Made by a program: the position numbers and the translations under genes. Of a stretch of 64,000 nt of DNA, positions 60,741 through 64,000 are shown in pieces. The notes beneath the pieces are model-generated. The model was not told the origin of the DNA. It did no database searches and saw nothing but the letters and a program-made list of their open reading frames with translations. Positions within the stretch are counted from its first letter, which is position 1. Each line of letters opens with the position of its first letter. The DNA is from Lonicera japonica (taxonomy: Eukaryota > Streptophyta > Magnoliopsida > Dipsacales > Caprifoliaceae), in contig CM038470.1 in assembly GCA_021464415.1 (NCBI GenBank), forward strand, positions 34,156,099-34,220,098, given 5' to 3'.

Positions 60741-61420
60741 ATCGGGTGGACACGATAAGACACAGTTAATAACGAGTTATGTCTAGTTAAACCTGTTTGA
60801 TCCGTTAAGATATAACAAGACTGATTAGACCCGCTACCCATTAGACTCGATTGGTAGGACCTGTTAGGAACTCGTTTAAAGCATATTTATGTTATTTTTG
60901 GGTTAATCGGGTAAAATTATTATGTTTAATTGGGCTAACCAGTTAGCTTAAAGGGTGAAATGGGTCGTGTGTTGTGTTACCCGATAAGCTGCTAACAAAT
61001 TGTGCGAGTGTATGATTTTTCCACTTGATAAAGTCAAACATGGCATGATAATACGACAAAAATCGACACAAAAAATTATAAATTAATGTTAACCTTATTG
61101 GGTTCGGGTCACTATTGGATGAACACAATAAGACATAGTTAATAACAAATCATGTTAGGTTTACTAGTCAAACTTATTTGATCCATTAAGAACAAGAACC
61201 GTTAAGAGCCATTAGACCCTAATACTCGTTAAAAGTAATTAGAGTTGTTAGGACCCTTAAGAAGCCATTTAAAGCAAATTTTTATTGTTTTTAATTTAAT
61301 TGTGTCCGATTATTAGGTTTACCCGGATTAACCCCAGTTAGCTCAAAAGGTAAAGTAAGTTGTGTCATGTTACTGATCGATAAAGTAACGACACGACTGC
61401 ATGTATGATTTTTCCACCAA
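60741..61420 (+). repeat. Diverged tandem duplication, offset about 370 bp
   Basis: GACACGATAAGACACAGTTA, CTGTTTGATCCGTTAAGA, GTTAGGAACTCGTTTAAAGC, CAGTTAGCT and GTATGATTTTTCCAC recur about 370 bp later with roughly 70-75% identity. No gene is visible. Confidence 0.8.
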
Positions 61421-64000
61421 TTATAATAATGGGTTATGTACGTGTTTAGTAATTTTTCACTTAAACCCGATAAGACCTGATATAATACTCGACATGACTT
61501 GTTGCAGGTCTAAATAATATTAACAATTTTTTTTTTTGTAGATCTTAATAATATTGGCAAAATAATAAAGAAAACCCAGGTCTAAATAATATTGCAAAAA
61601 AAAAAAAAAAAAAATAGAAAAAGAAAGGAATTAACTTATTAGAAAAATCCCCAAATCCATTCCATTCCTGAACGTTTGCCCGCTCAAAACCCCTCATCTA
61701 TCCCGCTCAAACCCATCATCTCTCCCGCGCTGTCTGAATCCTCTTCTCCACTTCGAAACCCTAGTCCACAATCTCCTCTTACCACTGTACGTTGTTCACC
61801 AAAGTTGTTCACCACCATCACCACTGTCTTTCACCACCACCACCTCCACCTGCAAAACCCTAACGCTAACCGGAGAAATCCACCGCATCTATTTCAACTT
61901 CCAAGTAAGCCCCCTCTTTATCTTTCTCTAATCAATTTGTTTTCTTTTGCAGTAGCCGCTGGGACTACTTTCGCCTACATATATATATATATATGTATTG
62001 CTTGATTGTATATAATTTATTATATGAAATAGCATAAAAGGTACCTTAATAAGTTTAATTAATTTTGTACAGTCCTCTCCATTTGCTATGTTTTTGGATT
62101 CAATCTGGTGTTTGTTTGCTTACGCAAATTCAAACCTAATGTAAAAATTGGTAACCGTCTTTTTTCTTCTCTCTTTTGCCAAAGCTCTTGCCCCACACCG
62201 GTGCTTTAATGGCACCAGAGTATCCAACCAGTGGTCACCAAGTCGCTCATTTTCATCACAGTCTAAAGTCCTAATCCTCGTATGTCGCTCCTTGATCTAG
62301 GTCGTTCTTCACAATGTTGAATTCTACTAAGTAAGCTGTTCTAACTATGGACATTTTGCAAGGTAATTCCCTAATAACTCGTAAAGCGTAATCTTTCTTT
62401 TAGTGCTTATGACATTGTGGGGTGTTTTTTTTTTTTTTATTTTTTTTTTTTTTATCATTTTGGGTTCCTGGGACAAAAGATGAGAAATCCCTATTAAAAA
62501 TTCAAACTTCATTTTTTTGTTGTTTTTATCTATGCTACTTGTACAGCATATTTTTATATTTATTATCTCTGTTGTAATTAACATGGGTTTCGTATATATG
62601 ATGTAACTTCAACATGCTGCTAATTAATGCTACTCTATTTCAAATTAAGAGTTTCTATTTTGTTTTCACATTTTTTAAGAAGAAAACTAATTTTAAGTTT
62701 TAACACAATCAATTGCTGAGAATAAAATCTATTTTTATTGTGAGAATTGGTATTTAGATAATGTGAAAATGGAGAACAGATTTCTTAATTTGGAACATCT
62801 TGGAGAAGGACAGGTAGACTCTTAATTCTCGGGATTGCAGAATAAATTCTGGCTCTGACCTTGGCAAGCTTCCTTTTTCATATTGATGGGGAGATTATTT
62901 CTTACTCAATCTTTCATTCACTTGTGCTCATAATTTGAAATAAACACTTTACATGTCTTCTCTTTTTAACCTTGCAACTATCATACGCATAATATGTACT
63001 ATTATACATTGCTCTAAAATAGCATGCTTGTTTCTTATTTCCAGGTGCAACTCATCCGTATTAAATTGGGAGTACCAGAATATGGTTAGGCAGCACAAAA
63101 GGTTTTCCACTTGATGAATTTAATTGTCAATAGATGTAAGAAAAAGCATGTATTTTTTTTCTTTTTAAATTAGTATGACCATTCTCTATCTTTGCTCACA
63201 TCCATCTGATGTTTGCTTAAACCAAAATTTTGTTTTGTAGTAAGGGCTACTATGTTTGGACTATATAGGAGTGTGTATCAAATTAGACCTAAAGTAAGTT
63301 ACATGAGCTGCAACCTCATTTAATATCTCATGATTGGGGCAATATTTGCTACAACTTAACAGGGATCTAGTATATTTTGATGTATGATAACTTTTATAAA
63401 AGTTTTTTGCTTGTAGATTTCAATGATTAGTATTTTTTCAGAACCCCATATACCAATTTATAGATGTCTGCCAAATCATTTGGTGCACAAAAGTTGACGA
63501 GTATATTTAATCAGTACCTCGAGATGAATTTGGTAATAATTTGAACTAGTAATGACAGCTACAATGATGTAGAGGCAAAATGTTATTGCACTTTATTACT
63601 AGAACATGATTATATACCATTTTGTTGCCTGACCTTTCTATTAATTAATCATGGTAAGCACAATCAAAAGCTGATGCTTAAGTAAATAGTAAGCCAAATT
63701 AAAAAAATAAAATTACATTCTTTTACTGCACTTTTAACAAAAAGAATATAAAAAATTATCATGAATTTATTATGCTCAGGTTTGTTACCCTACTTGCATG
63801 TCTAGGCTTTGGTATGATTTTTTCTTGTCTCCTTTCATTCTTATTATGCAGATGAGCAGATCTGTTTTCCTTACTATCAATCTTGTTGCACTACTTTTTG
63901 TGATTATAAATTATTATTCTTCTTACTAGTTTTCAAAAGTGGGGTACTTTTCCTTATCTTTGAAAGGCCAGTAGTTCCCTTTTTCCTACAACTTTGTACC
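61421..64000. other. CACTA interior, probable leader region, no coding exon recognised
   Basis: 61675-61910 is GC-richer and pyrimidine-rich (AAACCCTAG, CACCACCACC) and ends in a donor-like CCAAGTAAGCC. It resembles an untranslated first exon of a plant transcript. The remaining 2 kb is AT-rich intron-like DNA with no recognised frame. Confidence 0.45.

Larger units (their letters stand above)
60419..64000. mobile_element. CACTA element, left end; right end outside window
   Basis: CACTACAAGAAAA at 60419-60431 is the canonical plant CACTA terminus, and it breaks the Copia frame. Subterminal repeats follow at 60435-60620: TTTGTGACG, CGTTACAAA, CCGTTACTAAA and TTGCGACGG in both orientations. 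No TTTTCTTGTAGTG partner occurs in the window, so the element is at least 3.6 kb. No transposase exon was recognised. Confidence 0.85.

Noticed and set aside
61676..62005. Pro/His-rich protein at the start of the CACTA interior
   Set aside because: It looks like an untranslated leader (AAACCCTAG, CACC repeats, donor-like end). The frame runs into a TA microsatellite and matches no transposase motif.

Overview
The window is nuclear DNA of a flowering plant, very probably a eudicot. It is AT-rich, genes have short GT-AG introns, and almost everything recognisable is plant transposon or broken gene: Mutator-like (MULE), CACTA, Copia, TRIM, LINE, SINE and MITE sequence. The species cannot be named. 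A T2/S-RNase-type pseudogene is the only host-like gene found.

Layout. (1) 1 to about 15.5 kb: most of a very large MULE. It holds the C-terminal part of a mudrA-type transposase on + (2-820), an intact 11-exon gene on - for a 1247-residue Ulp1-like cysteine protease (3113-8721), a two-exon GRF zinc-finger membrane protein on + (13598-13929) and an acidic nuclear-type protein on - (14429-14899). The non-coding space holds a 640-bp tandem array (10.0-12.85 kb) and many copies of the octamer AAACAGAT/ATCTGTTT that avoid all exons. (2) 15.6-22.5 kb: three non-autonomous MULEs, each with an exact 9-bp target duplication; one has captured a P450 3' end and a LINE fragment. The host DNA around two of them has a paralogue at 28.16-28.7 kb in which both sites are empty. 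(3) 22.8-38 kb: fold-back MITEs, the RNase pseudogene (26187-26963), a LINE fragment (29.0-30.5 kb), an element rich in TATCGTACGATA-like motifs (30.9-31.7 kb), a TIR element (33.2-34.1 kb) and a second copy of the MULE with palindromic minisatellites (36489-37588). (4) 38.07-44.66 kb: a 6.6-kb array of alternating inverted repeats, interrupted by a near-perfect fold-back MITE. (5) 44.7-58.2 kb: a TRIM, a TIR element with a poly-C tract, a duplicated block carrying a SINE with a nested MITE, and LINE fragments. (6) 58.24-64 kb: one Copia LTR plus start of gag, then a Copia element in opposite orientation whose RNase H region is cut by a CACTA element that runs off the window.

The 1-15.5 kb element is the best candidate for an incompletely described system: a MULE pairing a transposase with a ULP protease, a GRF zinc finger and an acidic protein, and with a non-coding repeat code that could be read by one of its own proteins. 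Joins and exon structures were derived by hand from splice signals and reading frames. Family names rest on motif recognition only; no search was run.
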